Of a stretch of 64,000 nucleotides of DNA, positions 1 to 12,235 are shown one piece after another; the first letter of the stretch is position 1, and every line of letters starts with the position of its first letter. Origin of the DNA: Populus alba (taxonomy: Eukaryota; Streptophyta; Magnoliopsida; Malpighiales; Salicaceae); assembly GCF_005239225.2 (NCBI RefSeq), contig NC_133293.1:18816333-18880332 (forward strand). The letters are read 5' to 3'. The notes beneath the pieces were generated by a model. That model did no database searches, was not told where the DNA came from, and was given only the letters and a program-made list of their open reading frames with translations. A program made the translations under genes and the position numbers.

Positions 1-1800
1 TAATTAATTGTACTAAAAAAATATCAAGAAAACTTAACTATCTCATATTTATTGATAAATTAAATGTGCATTTGTGATATTAGCGGCATGGGTTTGGTTT
101 AAAGATTCATGGATGGTGAGTAAATAAAAAAATATATACTTGTAAATTCCTTTGAGAGTATACTGAAATAAGCAAATTTTGTTTTTGTAAAATTTATGTT
201 ATGCCGAAGTTGACTTGCCTGTAAACCCGAGACCTGTCCGCATGTTTGCCTGGGAGAGTGCATAAAAAATTATTTTTTTTATTTTTTTAAAATTTATTTT
301 TAACAATCAATCTAAAATCATAAAAATTAAAAATTAAAAATTTTAAAAATGCCAAACCATCGGACTGCGCTCCGTGCTGTCTAGAGGCCGGCCAACCCTG
401 TTTCACGCCTCTGGTCTTATTGCAAATTTATGCAAGCAGCGAGATCGATCATGGAAATTTTTTAACTATAGAAGCCGTAGAGGAGCATTTTGAACTCTAA
501 TATTCTAGAGGTAAAATACAGTTTGGACTTGTTCACATTTACTGTAAACAAAAGTAATTCAAAACCCCAGGCCCAACCAACTACAGCTGCCCATATAAAT
601 TTTTTAGTACAAGAAATAATTACTAATTAACAGACAAGAGCTTGTGTTCATGTTTTACTGCTCTTAATTAAGATGAACTTCGGGTAATCTTTAAGCATTT
701 GACAGAGAATGAAAAATTGCATGTAAATTATCCAGATTTACCTTTGCAGAGATTTCTGGGTTCAAGCATACTTCTACACGTGTTCTTGTCTCGTGACCAA
801 GTTTGATCTCATGTATAAAATGATAAATAAAACTCAATTTGAATAATCTCAGCTAAATCATAATTCAAACATTCTAAATTGGCCAAATTGATGAAAAGAC
901 AATTTGCAATGATGACTGCTCGTGGTCATTATGCTAAGAAATTATTGCCCATTAAAGAGTTCTTAAAATACAATTTCAGCAATCAAAGGATGTCTGCTGT
1001 TTTGCTGCATCTGCAGGAACAAAACTCACAAGCACATACACGGTTAGAAGAATGTGACCACTACTATCCTGCCTTCAGAAAACTGTAAGGTGCATGCCTT
1101 ACAGCAAACACTGAGGGAATGGACAACTGAAAATGCACATTCTACTTTTTGAAGACCAGGAGGGTCAAACTTAAGACAACATCTTTATGAAAATTGTCTG
1201 ACACCAATTTCGCATGTTAGCACATGACAATTTATTCCGAGTAAGACATCCAATGAGAGCGGAAAACCAAGTTCAATATGTTACACAGAATAGGTATCTC
1301 GTACCTTAAACCAGCCAATCACTTGGCAGATTGATTTATTTCCTGGTTTCCGGATAACAGGTCTTCCAGTTTTGGGCTCGTCACTCCATCTCGGCAGTTG
1401 ATTAGTTCTTTCCTGTACATACCAACAATGTTTCTAGAATAAAACTAATGCCAAAATAGGAAGCTAAGAAAAAAGTATCATGACCATTGCGTTCAAACCC
1501 TATTAATGACCTTTAGGGGTGCCTAATCATTAAAGCTAGATAACTGAGACAAATGCAGCATGCACAACTGGTTTGAATTTTTAAATGGTTACCCACGTCT
1601 TTGCTTGTAGTTTTTATTTAAACAAAAAGATAGATGATTTTCAATCAATGAGCATTCCTGCAGGATGAGCTCTGAAAAACATCTCATTCTCTAAATGCCA
1701 AATTCCAGTGCTTCCTCTTTTCCTCAGATGCATTACAATCAACATGAGAGTTGAGACAACAAGGACATTATTCAGTTGAGACAGAAGTGAAACATGAAAC
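1..1800. other. Spacer downstream of the FDM-like gene, with two possible minus-strand exons
   Basis: No recognisable gene. Two short blocks on the minus strand look like exons. One, at 1412 down to 1305 (108 bases), has a CAG acceptor, an AAG/GTACGA donor and an open frame containing RWSDEPKTGRP. The other, at about 807 down to 742 (66 bases), has a donor AAAG/GTAAAT and a frame containing TRVEVCLNPEI. Both are multiples of three and could join in frame, but I recognise no family and find no start codon or upstream partner. They could be 3'-UTR exons of the FDM-like transcript, remnants of a lost gene, or chance. A poly-A/T-rich stretch lies at 260-350. The plus-strand reading frame at 879-1088 has no family features. 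Confidence 0.3.
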
Positions 1801-1815
1801 AGAATGTACCAACCT

Positions 1816-4800
1816 TCAACCTTCCCTCTTGCGCTTAAATGCTTTCCATCTGCTCAATAAAAATGAGACTCCCTCTCCCAGGGTAGCCTTCTTCCCTTCT
1901 TTGTAGTTCCACAACTCTGAGATAATATATCTGCCACTGGGGTTGTATTCATTTACCTGAATTAAGGATGTCGTCACAGACATGCAAGCTTCATCACCCA
2001 TCTCATCCCTCAGGCGGCTTAATTTTTCATCTTCTTCATCAATTATTTCCTGCACCAACAATTAAAATTTAGCCATTCATTGTGAAAGGAAGCAACCATC
2101 AAGGTGCAGCATACTTGGCGAAGGGATGGGAAAAACCACAATGAGAAAGAAAATAGAAAATATCAGAATAAAATTATTAGAACATAAATTCAATTCTTCA
2201 AATGTAAATACTACAAGGAAACTTTTTAGCATCTCTTGGATTTCTTGATATTTAAAATAGTTTGACAAATCAAATTGACCCGATTAACACATTGTCATGG
2301 CCGCTTACTTTTAAGACAGAAAGCAGACATTCATACACCATTCAAGAAAAGTGCAAGCTCGTCATAGATGGTGAAGGAAAAATTCAGAGGAAAATTCTGA
2401 AACGAGACCACATTGAAAGAAAATCTGTTCAACAAAGAGGAAACTCAATTGCTGAAATTAGATTAGTCCTAGCTCACTATATAGAAGTATTCAAAAGGGA
2501 AATGGTGCCAAGTTGTAGAGAATGTAAACTGTAGGCCCACAAGAAATATATCCTACTATGCTTGCCAAGCTTGTTTCTTGCATTGGAAACATAAAATGCA
2601 TCGAAATATGCAACATTGCTCAATATGTAGCACAAATAAATGCCAATTAGGAAGACACACCTGATGTTTCCCATCAACCATAACAACTTTGAAAGGATGC
2701 CAATCTGGATCTTTAAGATATTCCTCCCACAATGAGCAAATTTCTGAAGCTCTATCCTCTGCTTCTTCATTGTTATATTTTCTCTTCATTGCTTCAAGGA
2801 ATGGTTTACTATCAAGTTCTCCCATTCTCTTTACACCAATATGAGCTCGATTTGATATTTCTTTCAAGCCCTGCCAAAAAGGGGATTGGTGATATCTAAC
2901 AGCCAAGAGATAGGAACAAGTACAATGAATGAGAGAGCTTCAAAAAATATCCGCTAGGCATTTAAATAATGAGTAGAATTGTGTACTCAACATGCTGGAA
3001 AATAGAAATTGCTCATAATGAGTAACATTTTGCATTGTCAGATGATGAAGTTCGATATTAACTGAAACAAATCAAATTAGAAAGAAATGAACCAATGCCA
3101 GCAACCAAACAGTTCCAATCCTTAATTGATAATTAAACAACTCATCATCATCATGGATTTTTAGCACTACCAACCACATGAGGGAAGACAGGAATATTCT
3201 TGACCACTCCATTCCATCCCAGGATATTTCAGCATCTACAATCCCCTAAACAACTATATGGGTTGAGTAGCGTCATCATAATGAAATGGAATATGAACCC
3301 CACCAAATTATGTTGTCACAGCTGAGAACAAAATATTCCTAGATGTATGATTGTGAAAATACCTTGTCTTCTCAGTTAAGAATGAAAAGTCATGGACTTA
3401 AGTAAACTTGGAAGAGTAGAAACTACTAACATTAATTAGTTCTTTGCGGGCATCCTGAAGCTCGTCATTGCTCTTGCGTTCCCTTACAATAAGAGTTTGG
3501 TTAAGAGCTTCTAAATCATTGAGTTCTCCTTCCTTTTCTCTCAAATTCTTTATTATCGCATCCATCTTTCTCAGAACTTCTACATCACCATCATCCTCCA
3601 TGTGCTTCATCACATTTAAGGCGCCTCTGAGCCGCTCTATTTCCAACTCCAGTGCTTGTTTTGCATCCAGTTGCTTTTCCAATCTAATGATTCTATTGTG
3701 AAGTTCCTCTTTTTGTCTCTGAATGGCATCAAAAATCAAAGACATAACTTCAACATGCCGTGTTATCAACATTGATAAAGATATGCTCTGCTATTTATTA
3801 AAGTACACAAAAGAATAAACCAACCTTCTGATCTTCAGCTAGTTTTAAGACATCCTCATCAGCCTTTTGTTGCTCCAAAGAAGCTAACTCAAGTGAGCTG
3901 TTTCTAACTGCATTCTGAAATAACAAAAAAAAAGGCAGAGATGGCAAACTTGTCGAATATTTGAGCAGATAATATCATAAGAAACACTTCAACTGATGCT
4001 AAAATAACAAATATAGTTACTGTGTGAAACAGCCTGTTGTAATAAATTACACCAGAGAATGCATGATACGTTTGGACTATTAAGCTAGGGATCTAAGTAC
4101 ATTAACATAATCAGAAATGCCACTCGAACAAACAAGAGATAGGGAAACACTATGCACAGAGTCCATCTAGTAGAGTTGCAGAAAACAATTGTTTGAAAAT
4201 CATACCTTGTGAGTGGAAAGGAAAAGATTTATTTTTCTCTAAAGCATTTATTGAACAGAGACAATGGATAGAACCATGGAATCCCAAAAATATGACCCCT
4301 TGAGGAAAAAGGATATAATCAACTCCAACTCCAAAGCATGCAAAATTATTTAGAAAACAGCGAGGATGCTTCAATCAATCAGCACTAAAGAAAACTGTAT
4401 CTGAAGTAACAGGTTGAGGTGAACTCTAGTATAAAAAGCGATTAGTTTTCAAATTTTTTGGTGGGGCCAGGACTTTAGTTGACTGTGACAGCATGTTTTT
4501 CCATTCAAGCTTTGATAATATCATTAACAGAATGCAGTGTAAGCAAGATTGATCATTTTATATGCTCTTCCTCTTCAACGAAACGATGAAATCAGGTCCG
4601 CAATAATAAATAGTTGACACCATTTACCTTCTATTTTCTACTATTTATGATTTTAAGTTATTGGTTTCACCTCTTCACATGCCAGAACATGAGAATATGC
4701 ATACAAGAGTCATTCCACTCAAGCACCAAGGAACGCACCTTTTCAATCTCTTCAGAAAGAATTCGTCTGTCACTTTCATTTTTGGCTTCACGCTTCTCCA

Positions 4801-6362
4801 ATTCTGATCCACGCATCTCAAGCTCTTTTTTGTGAGATTCTAGTTGCAACTTAATCTTTTCATGGTCATTCAATATCTTCTGAAAGTGATCCCTTGCACC
4901 CGTTTGAATTTTTCTTATCTCTGCAAATGATCATATGCATGCAGCATGAATCAATTTGTATACAGCAGCATGGTACCGGAAAGAAATAAGCAACTATTTC
5001 CTGCGGATTGTGCACACGAACGAGTGTAACAGCTTAAAACCTAAATTATTAATCAAGAAAAGGTTGTATTACTTTTTACAAAGTAGAGAAAATATTGCCT
5101 TAAGTGGTATAACAGAACACACCTTCATTATAAGCATGAAGAAGCTTCTCTTTTTCTTGAACCAACTTGTTGAGGGAGGCTGAAGTCTCAGAACATCTCA
5201 ACTCCATCTCTTTCAAGTACCTATTCTTGGTCTCAATAACATTTGTGAGATTGAATACAAGCTTGTCCTGTTTTCGGGCTTCTTCCTCTATGAGATCAGA
5301 AATTGTTCTAACGTCACCAATTTTTCTTAGGTGTTCTCCAATAATATTGTTCGAATTATAATCATCAGAACGTGCAACCCAACAATAGATACCAGATTTT
5401 TCCCCACTATTAGCAAACCATTCCTTTTTCCCTTGTTGATCTGCCTCATAAGCCTTTTCAAATGAAATGGCATTGTGCAAACCAGGCCAGTCTTTGTTGA
5501 ATTCCACAACGGCAGTCCCTGAATGACCACGAAAATTCCACAGAGGATGAACTCTTGTCGGGTTAAACCCTCTACTTTTCAACTCATCCCTGAATTTAGA
5601 CCCACTTTCTCCAACAAATCGCCCATCCTCAGCCCTCCTAGTAGGTAGGTTAACTGCAATACCTGTCCAGGGCCACACAAACTTGTCGTTCTGACTGCAA
5701 CTACTAAGATTTTCAGTCTTGCCTGCTGGTTTTGATGAACTGCCTGCAGCTGCTAGATCCTTTTCCAAGTACTTAACTAATGCGAGGTGATCAGCCTTCT
5801 CCTTGGCAGTCCTTTTCTCTGACAAACTCTTTCCCACCCCAGTAGCATGCTGGAGGAGGTCCTGGTATGCGTAATCACGCTTTCTCTTCTTGGTGGGGCA
5901 GTACGGACAAGTAAAAGTCTCATCTGAAATTTTCACTTGATGATTTCCATTCTTCAGTTCTTCATAAGATTTATCTTCACAGTTATCCGTTTCAGATTGG
6001 CTTACATCCATTTTCTCCACATGGCTACAATCACTATGAGGACCAGTCTCACCCACAGGTTTTGATGTTCTGCCTGCAGCTGTTAAATCCTTTTCCAAAT
6101 ACTTCACCAGTGCCAGGTGATTAGCCTTCTCCTTGGTACTTCTTTTCTCGGACCTACTCTTGCCTACCCCCGAAGCATGCTGCAAGAGGTCCTTGTAAAG
6201 GTACCTTTTCTTCTGGGGGCAGAAGGGGCAAGCAAAAGTCTCATCAGAAATTTTCACTCGGAGCTTCCCGTCCTTCAGTTCTTCATATGCTTCATTTTCA
6301 TACTCATCCATTTCAGAATCAGATCCGCTTGCATCAATCTCCTCGTCTGAACTGTGATCCAT
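1816..6362 (-). CDS. FACTOR OF DNA METHYLATION / IDN2-like protein (zf-XS x2, XS, coiled coil, XH), 747 aa
   Basis: Six coding exons on the minus strand: 6362-5123, 4920-4739, 3914-3825, 3718-3431, 2870-2661 and 2049-1816, total 2244 bases. All junctions are GT-AG and in phase. The chosen start is the ATG at 6362 (MDHSSDEE); the open frame extends 12 bases upstream without an earlier ATG. Two zf-XS modules lie at residues about 24-95 (C45, C48, H62) and 131-205 (C152, C155, H172). An XS domain (about 228-345) begins FVWPWTGI. A long coiled coil follows (about 350-600), then an XH domain (about 601-745, with DPDWHPFKV and GRYIISELWNYKEG) ending in a basic KRKREG tail. In Arabidopsis, IDN2 and FDM proteins bind dsRNA or unmethylated DNA and act downstream of AGO4 in RNA-directed DNA methylation, forming dimers through the coiled coil. 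The single zf-XS of Arabidopsis IDN2, as I remember it, is duplicated here. The exact orthologue (IDN2 or FDM1-5) cannot be set by eye. Confidence 0.93.
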
Positions 6363-7250
6363 TGAGCTTCGCACTTGGATGTATCAAGGGAGTACCTGGG
6401 GTGCAGGGAAATGTTAAGAAATACCCATGATGTGAATAGAATCTTTTTCTTACTCTTTAACAGCAGAAATCTGGACAAAGATACATAACGATATCATAAA
6501 TATCATCAACATATGCCCAAGCAGAAATTCAAAAGCCCAAATGTAAAATGAGTGGAAAAAAAATATATACATGCAAGACATCATATGGCAAGATGTCAAT
6601 TTGTCAAATAACTTTTAATAAAAAATTGTAAAGGTCAAATAATCACAGAAATTACTAGTAATTAAACTCCGTTTGCTTAACAGGGAAAAAAATGTGAAAA
6701 ATAAAAAACATAAAGTAAAGCACTAAAAATTAGATACAGACAGGAAATAAATGGCAAAGCGCATTTTATTTCCTTAAATTCCAAACAACTTTCTCTTATA
6801 CATAAACTTTCTTAGGAACCAAACAGAGCTCGGGATAAAACAACGCAGGCTAAAACAGTTTTTTAAGGACACGGAATATATAACAACTGTATCTCAATCA
6901 CCGTGAATAAAACATAAAACATGGATAATCAGCAGATCAGTGAAAAGAAACTCTGGGATTGATATTTAAAAAAAAAAAACACTAGTAAACACTGAAACCA
7001 AATCAAACACCGAAATGATAACACATTTATGGTGCTTGTGAAAAAAATTGTAAAGAATTAAGTCAGAGTGAACGCTGAGAAAATAACGTAATGGAAGCTG
7101 GGGAACCATTACCTATGCAAGATCAGAGCTCGAAATGGTGAGATTTTGTGAGTTTTTAGTTAAATTCCACGAACGATGAGTGTTTTCAAGGAGATGGATT
7201 TGGGTTTTTGAGTGGAGCTTTTTAGGAAGAAATGACAAGTGTGTGTTTCG
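6363..7250 (-). promoter_or_regulatory. Probable 5' leader of the FDM-like gene with a leader intron
   Basis: Upstream of the ATG on the minus strand, a pyrimidine-rich stretch ends in CACCCCAG at about 6400, which fits an acceptor. At about 7112 the sequence CTTGCATAG/GTAATGG fits a donor. This predicts a leader intron of about 710 bases and a first non-coding exon above 7113. A T-rich tract at 7328-7378 lies just upstream of that exon. The transcription start itself cannot be read from the sequence. Confidence 0.45.
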
Positions 7251-7939
7251 GTTAGGACTTGAGTTTCGTCCTAGCGCGAGTGGAGTTTGTCTGTTAAGGC
7301 GCGTGATGAGGGCAGATATGGGAAAGCGAGTTTTTTTCTTCTTTTTTTCCTTTTTTTTTTTTTTTTTTTTTTTCCTTTTAATAGTGTTAGTTAGTGAGTT
7401 GGGTTAATTAGTGGACCATACATTTTATTTTTTTTATTTTTCTCGGAATTATACTGTGAATTGGATTAGGAAGTGACACGGTTATTAGAACTAGCTTCGG
7501 TCTTAGGTTTGTCAGTAAATTTTAAAAAAATATTCATATATTTAATTGAGTCAGTTAAATTTTATCAATTCAGTCCAGATTTATCTGTGTCAGTCACCAA
7601 TCTAATTTAAAATAAAATTCAATTCAAATTACATTTTAAATCGATCTTAACCATGCAAATAACAGGATTTAATAGATGATGAATGGACAATTTCGTTTTA
7701 TGATCATAGCAGTCTTTGTTATGTTATTGTTTACTTTCGAGGTTGGGTGAGAAAAATATAGTGTGAATATTATTAAGTTTTTAGCATCATGGCAAGAGAA
7801 TTCCCGGTTTGGTTGCTACTGAGATGCTGACGTACACTAAAATAACGGGAAGAAAATATTTAAGTGTTGTTAACTTTTTAAAAAAAAAATTACATATATA
7901 TATATATATATATGAATGCAGCTTGTATAAATTAACAGG

Positions 7940-8885
7940 TTTAACTAAACAACTGATAAAAATATAATTTGATTTCAAAAAAAAAATTAAAGTGATATTT
8001 TTTAAAAAAATATTAAGACGCCAACATATAAGATTAATTTGAATTAGCATATCAATTTCACAACTTAGATTACAAGACCATAATAACCCTGTATAAAACA
8101 ATTTAAAATAAATTATGAAATTCAATTTTCAATTACTTAATACTAAATAATAAAATTAAAAAGAAAAAAGGAGTTAATCTACCATATTTATAACCTGATT
8201 AATGAGACTATAATAATCTCATAAAAAGTAAATTGAAAAAAATATAGGGTTTAATTTTTAATCAATTAATTATTGAAGTATGAAATTGAAAAACAAATTA
8301 ATAAAAAAAATGACATCAAAAATATCCCGGATCAATTTGAATTAACCCATCAGACTCATAATTTAAATCATAAGACTAGGATAAACTCATATAGACCAAA
8401 CCAAAAAAATAATTCAGGTCAATCTGGTTATCTCACCGAACCCACAACTTGGGTTATGAAACTGAGATACCTCCTATAAAACAAATCAAAATAAAATTAT
8501 GAAGTACAATCTTCAATCAACTGATTGTCGAATAACTAAATTGGAAAAACTATCAAGTCTAAAAAAAACAAAAACAACATAGTAAAATGATCAGAGTCGA
8601 ACCAATGTTAACCTACAAAACTTGTAATTCGAGTCATGAAAGCATGATAATCTAATAAAATATAAATAAAAATAAATCACAAGACTCAGTTCACAATCAA
8701 CACAATATTGACGGATGAAATCGAAAAAAAATATTAGTTTTTAAAAAATAAAATAATTGAGTTGATCAAGTTAACTTGCTAAACTCGTAATACAAATCAT
8801 AAAATCAAGATAACTATAAAAAAAAAAATCGTAAACAAATAACAAAGTTTAATTTATAATAAATTAAATATCAAATAATAAAATA
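7940..8885. repeat. Diverged tandem repeat, about five units of roughly 170-210 bases
   Basis: The same series of phrases recurs four to five times: a run like 'taattcaagtcataaga', then 'ctgggataatctcataaa', then 'caaatcaaaataaattatgaa', then 'tcaatttataatcaattaa' and 'gaaattgaaaaa'. Units begin near 7940, 8110, 8290, 8500 and 8700. Copies differ by many substitutions and small gaps, so the array is old. Related sequence recurs at 13560-14130, 22500-22965 and 58530-58650, some of it inverted, so this is a dispersed family that is locally tandem. Confidence 0.6.
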
Positions 8886-9410
8886 AAAAAAAAAACATGT
8901 ATTTTTTTTTCTAAGAAGAACTCTTTTATGATAAGTAGTGCTTTGTAAAGTGGTGAATAGTAAAATCACTTGCTCTTGTCTAAATTCTAACCGTGGTTGA
9001 TGCAATGGGGTTGTGTTTAAATGAATGATGGATTTCAGGCAGTACTGGAAGAGATGGATATGCAATCTAGATATGCTAATCATGAACCTGGTGAATTATC
9101 CATTGATTTTATGTGATTTTTACCACTAGCTTTTTCTCGTTAAAATATTTAATTAAATTTAATCTATTTACCTGTTAACTTGACACTGTAGAAATATAAA
9201 ACGTCAAAGCGGTTCATGTTTTTAAAATTCAATACATTAACTTACCTTGCTGGGTAAATTCAGTCTGGAAAATACCATTTTGCAATTATGCAACCTATAA
9301 GTTCTTTAGTAAGTCGATTGATGCCTTAATGAGATGAATGCTCGTTTTATTTGAAATTAGTATTTTTAGATATGATGCAGGGTTCTACGTGTGCTGAATG
9401 TTTTTGCGCT

Positions 9411-9560
9411 AGTTTAGGTCCAATTTGTTTTTATATTTCAAAAGCGTTTTTGAAAAAAATTGAATTTTTTATTTTAAATTAATAATTTTTTTTATATTTC
9501 AAATTATCTTTGATGTGCTGATTTCAATAATAATTTTTAAATAATGGGACAAGTCTAGAT
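9411..9560. repeat. Degenerate AT-rich MITE-like repeat, family A
   Basis: Carries the family core seen elsewhere in the window: a run of A/T, then 'attattttt(g/a)atat(c/t)ag(c/a)acatcaaaa', then 'taaaaaaca'. Here it is in reverse orientation (GATGTGCTGATTTCAATAAT). No coding capacity. Confidence 0.45.
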
Positions 9561-10184
9561 TTGAAAGAAGGTCCGCCAAACCAGAATAACAACTCATAAT
9601 GATCATGATTCTTCATCTGACCATTGAATTGAGCTTGAATATTCACAGGAGTTTTTGGAGGTCATTCTTCTTATAACAGCTATTTGTCTCACTATGCGAA
9701 CCGTTATATCTTTAGATATTAAAAATCTCATCAAGGCCCTTGATTTTGACAATTTAAAAATTTTCCTTGTTATTTTCAAAATTGATTGACTAGTTTCACT
9801 AACTATTATGAACTAATTGACTAATTGAGGTAGATGACTAGAGTTTGACCATGTTGTGCTTCTTAAGAACATGGTAAAACTATGTTATTTCACCAATTTT
9901 TTTTTATTCTATGTCAATTAACTGTTTTTTTTAATTTATTGTGCTAATTGCTCAATTTATCCCTGTATGTCAGGAAACATACTCTTAAATATTGTGGCAT
10001 TCTCGGCTTTTTTTATGCATGATTTTTTAAAATGATATAAAATGAGTATATTTTAATTTTAACACATTTAAATTAAAAACATGCTAAATAAGGTCATATT
10101 GATAATAATAAAATAAAAACAACAAAAACAAAAAAGTGGAAGTAGCACCACTTCTTTTGAAAGTCCTTTTGATTTCAACATGTT

Positions 10185-10355
10185 TAGCATTGTAGTAATG
10201 ATTTTTTTTAATGTGATTTTTTGTTTAAAAATATATTTTTTATTTCTTAAATTTATTTTCAATATTAGAACATCAAAATGAAAAAAAAACACTAAAAAAT
10301 AATTTTTTTATTTAAAAAACAACATTTCTGCTACAAAAATAAACAAGTTCTCATA
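10185..10355. repeat. Degenerate AT-rich MITE-like repeat, family A
   Basis: Contains 'ttaaatttattttcaatattagaacatcaaaatg' broken by small differences from the family core, followed by A-rich sequence and 'aataaacaagttc'. Non-coding. Boundaries are approximate. Confidence 0.5.
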
Positions 10356-11193
10356 ATTTTGAGGTTTTTTTCCTCACGGAAGTGACCCGTATCGGAGTTG
10401 AAGTCTAGGGTATCCTCACAAACGGAGTTGACCGAAAACAAACATTTCATATTTCTAAAACAAAATACAAAGCAATCAAGGTTAATTATATATAAACATG
10501 TAATCTTTCCATAAAAAAAAAAACAAAATAATCAAGGCTAATTGTATATAAACATGCTGTTTATCTAGAAAAATAAGCAACATAACTCGAACACGAATTA
10601 TCACACTAGATGAATCTTCCCTTTTCACCCAATAAAACAATATCTCAATCATAATTTCAGTATAAAGTCAAGCTAAATATTACATGTCGTAGATTTTTTT
10701 TTTTGCAAGAACAAAAAAATAGGGGAATAAAGAAATATCGGCTCCATGTGTCAAGTTTTGTTAATTTTATTCAATAACAATTATCCTAAGAGTTTGTTCA
10801 CCTTTTCTTAGAGAAAGGGAATTATTAGATACTTCCATTGGATTATTCCACCACTCACATAGTATAAAACCCAAAATGATAGATTTTAAGAATGTATAAT
10901 TTAATTGGTCAGTTCTGAGTTTATTTTTTAAAAATTATTAGTTTTAGTATCATTAATTTTAGGGTTAACTACTAAAAATTTACATGATTTAACTTTAAAA
11001 TTTTAAAAAATTAATTAAGATAGGTAAATTAGTATGAACACTCATAATTAAATAAAATCCTAAAATTATAATTATAAATAAAATATTATGTGGTGGGGGA
11101 TACGAGGCTCGTTCTGGTGTTGTTGTTTCAAAGAAAATAGAATGGATTTTTTTTTTCTTGGGTTGGCAGTCCATGTTAGACGCATGATTTAAT

Positions 11194-11252
11194 GTGTGGG
11201 GAATACGCGCTTAAAAAACACGAGTGTGGGGAATACACGCTTGAAAAATATC
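11194..11252. repeat. Two tandem 30-base units
   Basis: The phrase 'gtgtggggaatac' starts at 11194 and again at 11224, each followed by a CGCTT-like tail and an A run. Differences are few, so the duplication is fairly recent. Confidence 0.8.
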
Positions 11253-11460
11253 GTGGCAGTTAATTGCGGTTGTTTTTTATATAATTTTTTATGTCAAAAT
11301 ACATGTTAATAATATTTTTTATTTTTTAAAAATTATTTTTGATATTAGTATATCAAAATAATTTAAAAACACTAAAAATATATTAATTTAAAGTTAATAA
11401 AAAAATAAATAAAAAATAATTTTTTTTTAAAATATAAAAATAAACAAATCCGATGTGAAC
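11250..11460. repeat. MITE-like repeat, family A, with a recognisable left end
   Basis: Starts with 'gtggcagttaattgcggttg', runs through 'aatacatgttaataatat' and the core 'attatttttgatattagta', and ends with 'aataaacaaatcc'. The same left end and core occur at 39385-39580. No coding capacity. Confidence 0.6.
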
Positions 11461-11532
11461 TTGGTCAGCAGCTAAACAGGTGACTTGATCTGTCATTGCA
11501 TTTTACAGGGGAGGGGCCCGGAAAAAAAAATT

Positions 11533-11641
11533 GTTTAGATAAGAAGAAAAACAGATAATAGTAGGAGCACTGAGTCACTGGCCAGTGTCAATTAGAAGAA
11601 AAAAAAGGCTTATAGTAGCAGCACCGAGTCACTAGCCAGCG
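11533..11641. repeat. Two tandem 54-base units
   Basis: The phrase 'atagtaggagcactgagtcac' begins at 11558 and returns at 11612 with three or four changes. The flanking 'agaagaaaaa' is also repeated, giving a 54-base period. Function unknown. Confidence 0.75.
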
Positions 11642-11654
11642 GTGAAATTCGAGG

Positions 11655-11872
11655 TCTGTTTGGTTAATTAGTTTGTTTGAAATTATGATAGCCGGCAATA
11701 ATTCAAAGTATTTTTTGTTTAGAAATACTTAAAATTTTTTTTAAAAAAAAATTATTTTTGATATCAGCATATAAAAATAATCTAAAAACATAAAAAAAAT
11801 TTCATTTCAAGCAAAAAAAAATCAAATTTTAAGATAATGCGGTTTATACGGCGTTCCCAAACACCCCCTAAT
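11655..11872. repeat. Best-preserved family A MITE-like copy
   Basis: Opens with 'gtctgtttggttaa' and closes with 'gcgttcccaaacaccc', so TGTTTGG and CCAAACA form a short inverted terminal match. The interior carries 'tttgatatcagcatataaa'. Length is about 220 bases and there is no open frame. This fits a non-autonomous DNA element. Confidence 0.6.
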
Positions 11873-11883
11873 GCAAAAGTTAC

Positions 11884-11888
<5 letters not shown>

Positions 11889-11920
<32 letters not shown>
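11889..11920. repeat. (AT)16 microsatellite
   Basis: Uninterrupted AT dinucleotide run of 32 bases between two family A repeat copies. Confidence 0.97.
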
Positions 11921-11923
<3 letters not shown>

Positions 11924-12079
11924 AAATATATGACAATAATATTTAAAATTAGCATATCAAAATAATAATAAAAAACCCAAAAAAATTTATTTCAATTAAT
12001 TTTTTTTTTTTAAATCATGAAATATGTTTTCAACCGCAAAAGCAAATAGCCTTTTGAGCCTCAACTTGTTAATACTTGT

Positions 12080-12235
12080 TTGTAAGCATGGTAAATGTTA
12101 TATTTTAAAATGTTTTTTACTTATAAATATATTAAAATAATATTATTTAAAAAATTTATTTTTATATAAGCACATGAAGAAAAATCTAAAAATATTTAAA
12201 AAATAATTTTAAACAAGAAAAAATTCTAAATTCAG
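12080..12235. repeat. Degenerate family A repeat
   Basis: Contains 'gtttgtaagcatggtaaat', a central 'atttttatataagcacatgaa' and trailing 'taattttaaacaagaaa'. Homologous in layout to the copies at 11250 and 11655, but more diverged. Confidence 0.45.

Noticed and set aside
7180..7407. Plus-strand frame running into a long phenylalanine stretch
   Set aside because: The Phe run is a translation of the poly-T tract next to the FDM leader; not a protein.
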